The notes below the pieces were generated by a model, which did not search any database, was not told the DNA's origin, and saw only the letters and a list, made by a program, of their open reading frames with translations. This document shows, piece after piece, positions 4,424 through 6,197 of a stretch of DNA of 6,197 nt; positions within the stretch are counted from its first letter, which is position 1, and every line of letters begins with the position of its first letter. Made by a program: the position numbers and the translations under genes. The stretch is from JBASNZ01 sp049657775 (GTDB lineage Bacteria > Actinomycetota > Coriobacteriia > Anaerosomatales > Anaerosomataceae). The stretch is from the NCBI GenBank assembly GCA_049657775.1, contig JBASNZ010000110.1, positions 1-6,197 of the forward strand. Direction: 5' to 3'.

Positions 4424-6127
4424 CTACCGTCTCCCGGGATGCCGGCCGCGGCCCGCCATCATCACCCACACGAGTGGCACGAGCGATCCGCCCATGAGCC
4501 ACCGGCCAAACTCGGCGTCCGTCCCGTAGACGATCGCGCCCGCCACGAGCAGCGCCGCAAACACCAGAGCGCCGCTGATGCGGCCGACCGATCGCTCCAG
4601 TCTGCGGATCCGCAGGTTGAGCAGCGGTGTCTGAACGCTGAGCTCGCCGCGCTCCACCTGCGTGAGCACCCGGTCCGCGCGCCCGGGCAGCCCGATCACC
4701 GTCTGGAGGATCTTGGTCCCCTCGGCAAGGATCGTCTGGAAGGTCCCGCCAACGCCGCCGTCCTCGTCCGAGATGAGCTTGGTCGCGTACGGCGCGATCG
4801 AGCCCCACAGGTTGAACTCGGGGTCCAGCCCCGTGCACATGCCCGACAAGATCGCGATCGACCGGCCCAGCAGCAGCAGGTTCTCGGGCAGCTGGAAGGG
4901 GAAGTTGAGCATGAGGTCCCGGAACTGCAGGCCAAAGCTCATCATCTCGTTGTGGTCGATCTCTTTGAGCTCGCCCATGCTCATGCCGCCAAAGCGGTCG
5001 AACAGCTGCATGCTCGCGCGCTCGATAAGGTTGATGTCGGCGCTTGGCAGCAGCACGTCGAGCGTCCTGAAGCTCCTCACCAGTCGGGCGCCGTCTTGCG
5101 TGCCCACGGCCATGACCGCCTCGCGCAGTCCGGCGCGCAGGTTCTCGGGCACGCGTCCCACCATGCCGAAGTCGATGAACGTCAGCTTCCAGTTGCGGTT
5201 GCCGGCCTCGTCCGTGCCCTCGAGCGGCGTTACGAACAGGTTGCCGGGATGCGGGTCGGCGTGGAAGAAGCCGTCCTCGAAAATCTGCTTGAGGTAGGTG
5301 TCCGCGAGCACCGCCGACACCTGCGCGCGTGAGATCCCGGCCTCGCTGATGGCGTCGTAGTCGCCCAGCTTGATGGCCGAGACGTCTTCCAGCGTGAGCA
5401 CGCGGCGGGTCGTCAGTTCCCAGTCCACGCGCGGCACACCGACACGAGGGTCGTCGGTGAAGTTCTCGGCAAACGTCTCGGCGTTGCTGCCCTCGGCCAG
5501 GTAGTCGATCTCGGCGCGAGTGGTGGCGGCGAACTCCTCGAGCAGCGCGCCCACGTCCACGCGGTCGGCGATCGGCTTGTAGCGCGCAAGCCAACCGCCC
5601 ACGCGGCGAAGCGCGGACAGGTCGACCTCGACCACGGCCTCGATGTGCGGACGCTGAACCTTGACCACCACGTCGGAGAACCCGACCTCGGCGGCGTCGG
5701 CCTCGCGCAGACGCGCGCGGTGCACCTGCCCCAGCGACGCGGCGGCAACCGCGGTCTCGTCGAACCACGCGTAGTGCTCCAGGAGGGGGAGCGCCAGTTC
5801 CGACTCCGCCAGTGCCCGGATGTCGTCAAAGCTCTCGGGCGGAACCTCGTCCTGGAGGCCTGCAAGCTCGTCGGTGATCTCGGGGGGCAGCACGTCGAGC
5901 CTGGCCGAGAAGAACTGGCCCACCTTGATCATCAGCCCGCCCATGCTGATCGCGAGCGCCCGGAAGCGCACCGCCGCGCGGCGGTTACGCTCCGGACGGT
6001 TGCGGCGCGCCACGCCGCGCAGACCGATGCGTGGCGCGAACATCTCCCAGAAGATGAAGCCGAGGGTGACCCGGCCAAAGAAGAACACGATGCGCCAGTA
6101 ACGGGCGCGCAGGTGTGACGGCTTCAT
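4424..6127 (-). CDS. AarF/ABC1/UbiB atypical protein-kinase-like protein
   Basis: This 567-residue protein is of normal family length (500-570). It carries the family hallmarks in order. The signature KVGQ is at 68-71, followed by FFSARLDVLPPEI. The Ala-rich loop AAASLGQVHRA (128-138) replaces the kinase Gly-loop. VVVKVQRP has Lys156, and the ExD motif is E206-I-D208. The catalytic loop FHADPHPGN (288-296) has D291 and N296, and the metal-binding DFG is at 319-321. Two hydrophobic helices near the C-terminus (about 518-535 and 543-559) anchor it in the membrane, and residues 11-30 are also hydrophobic. Relatives support quinone biosynthesis or lipid handling through ATPase activity rather than ordinary protein phosphorylation. 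Which of these applies here cannot be told, and no ubi or men genes are nearby. The start is set by GGAGG (plus 6132-6136) four bases upstream, and an in-frame stop at 6140-6142 rules out an earlier start. Confidence 0.93.
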   Translation of the reverse strand: MKPSHLRARYWRIVFFFGRVTLGFIFWEMFAPRIGLRGVARRNRPERNRRAAVRFRALAISMGGLMIKVGQFFSARLDVLPPEITDELAGLQDEVPPESFDDIRALAESELALPLLEHYAWFDETAVAAASLGQVHRARLREADAAEVGFSDVVVKVQRPHIEAVVEVDLSALRRVGGWLARYKPIADRVDVGALLEEFAATTRAEIDYLAEGSNAETFAENFTDDPRVGVPRVDWELTTRRVLTLEDVSAIKLGDYDAISEAGISRAQVSAVLADTYLKQIFEDGFFHADPHPGNLFVTPLEGTDEAGNRNWKLTFIDFGMVGRVPENLRAGLREAVMAVGTQDGARLVRSFRTLDVLLPSADINLIERASMQLFDRFGGMSMGELKEIDHNEMMSFGLQFRDLMLNFPFQLPENLLLLGRSIAILSGMCTGLDPEFNLWGSIAPYATKLISDEDGGVGGTFQTILAEGTKILQTVIGLPGRADRVLTQVERGELSVQTPLLNLRIRRLERSVGRISGALVFAALLVAGAIVYGTDAEFGRWLMGGSLVPLVWVMMAGRGRHPGRR

Positions 6128-6131
6128 GGAT

Positions 6132-6136
6132 CCTCC
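6132..6136 (-). promoter_or_regulatory. Ribosome binding site GGAGG for the UbiB-family gene
   Basis: CCTCC on the plus strand reads GGAGG on the coding strand, four bases before the ATG at 6127. It is the strongest Shine-Dalgarno in the window and fixes this start. Confidence 0.75.
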
Positions 6137-6139
6137 GGT

Positions 6140-6197
6140 CTACGTTGGTGGTGCAGCCCGGTCGTGCCGGGCGGCCACGGCTGGGCTGGGCCCCGGG
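6140..6197 (-). CDS. Possible C-terminal end of an upstream gene, partial
   Basis: On the minus strand an open stretch of 18 codons from the window edge ends at a stop (plus 6140-6142), only 12 bases before the UbiB-family start. It would encode an Ala/Pro-rich tail ending RHDRAAPPT. If real, the two genes form an operon. The stretch is short and GC-rich, so a chance open frame is equally likely. The same bases hold a six-base inverted repeat (GCCCGG 6156-6161, CCGGGC 6167-6172) without a T-run. Confidence 0.3.
   Translation of the reverse strand, partial: PGPSPAVAARHDRAAPPT

Noticed and set aside
4400..4426. GTAG-CT-CTAC palindrome between the convergent genes as a terminator
   Set aside because: The loop would be two bases and there is no T-run on either strand, so a stable terminator hairpin is not supported.
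4439..5332. Plus-strand frame of 297 codons inside the UbiB-family region
   Set aside because: It is antisense to a well-supported gene, its composition is His/Arg/Glu/Ala-rich without motif, and it has no ribosome site.
4233..5768. Second long minus-strand frame (about 511 codons) overlapping the UbiB-family gene
   Set aside because: It overlaps the UbiB-family frame on the same strand, and its product is a low-complexity Arg/Gly/Ala sequence. The real gene has all family motifs in the other frame.

Overview
The window is high-GC chromosomal bacterial DNA with SD-preceded ATG, GTG and TTG starts and one probable leaderless gene. The long RecQ with RQC and HRDC domains, the soluble-kinase/two-helix UbiB protein and the TANNNT-N6-ATG arrangement fit a high-GC Actinomycetota (Coriobacteriia-like) organism. 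A Chloroflexota host cannot be excluded, and no rRNA or tRNA marker is present to decide.

Layout. Bases 1-1760 are an accessory strip of toxin-antitoxin-type genes, several of them broken. It holds the C-terminal end of an ImmA/IrrE-like protein overlapping a PIN-domain toxin gene that stops after about 40 residues. Next is an intact fusion of an ArsR-like winged helix and a nucleotidyltransferase domain (566-1138) whose downstream partner is only a 28-codon stub. Last comes an orphan Phd/YefM-type antitoxin (1391-1753) with a DUF1778-like C-terminal tail and no toxin beside it. Bases 1763-3637 encode a complete RecQ helicase starting nine bases after the antitoxin stop. Bases 3638-3837 hold no recognisable gene, but contain a short hairpin and a probable leaderless promoter. 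Bases 3838-4406 hold a tight two-gene unit with an ATGA overlap, encoding a DUF6883-family protein and a DUF4926-family protein. Bases 4424-6127, on the minus strand, encode an AarF/ABC1/UbiB atypical kinase that converges on the DUF4926 gene, with 17 bases between the stops. A possible end of an upstream co-transcribed gene lies at 6140-6197.

How the parts work together. RecQ (DNA repair) and UbiB (quinone- or lipid-linked kinase-like protein) are the core genes. The material around recQ reads as a landing zone where small two-gene modules have arrived and partly decayed: one PIN toxin truncated, two regulators or antitoxins without their partners, and one apparently intact DUF6883-DUF4926 pair. 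That intact pair is the best candidate here for a poorly described two-component system. The upstream regions of the nucleotidyltransferase gene and the Phd gene share short AT-rich motifs that may be promoters or operators.
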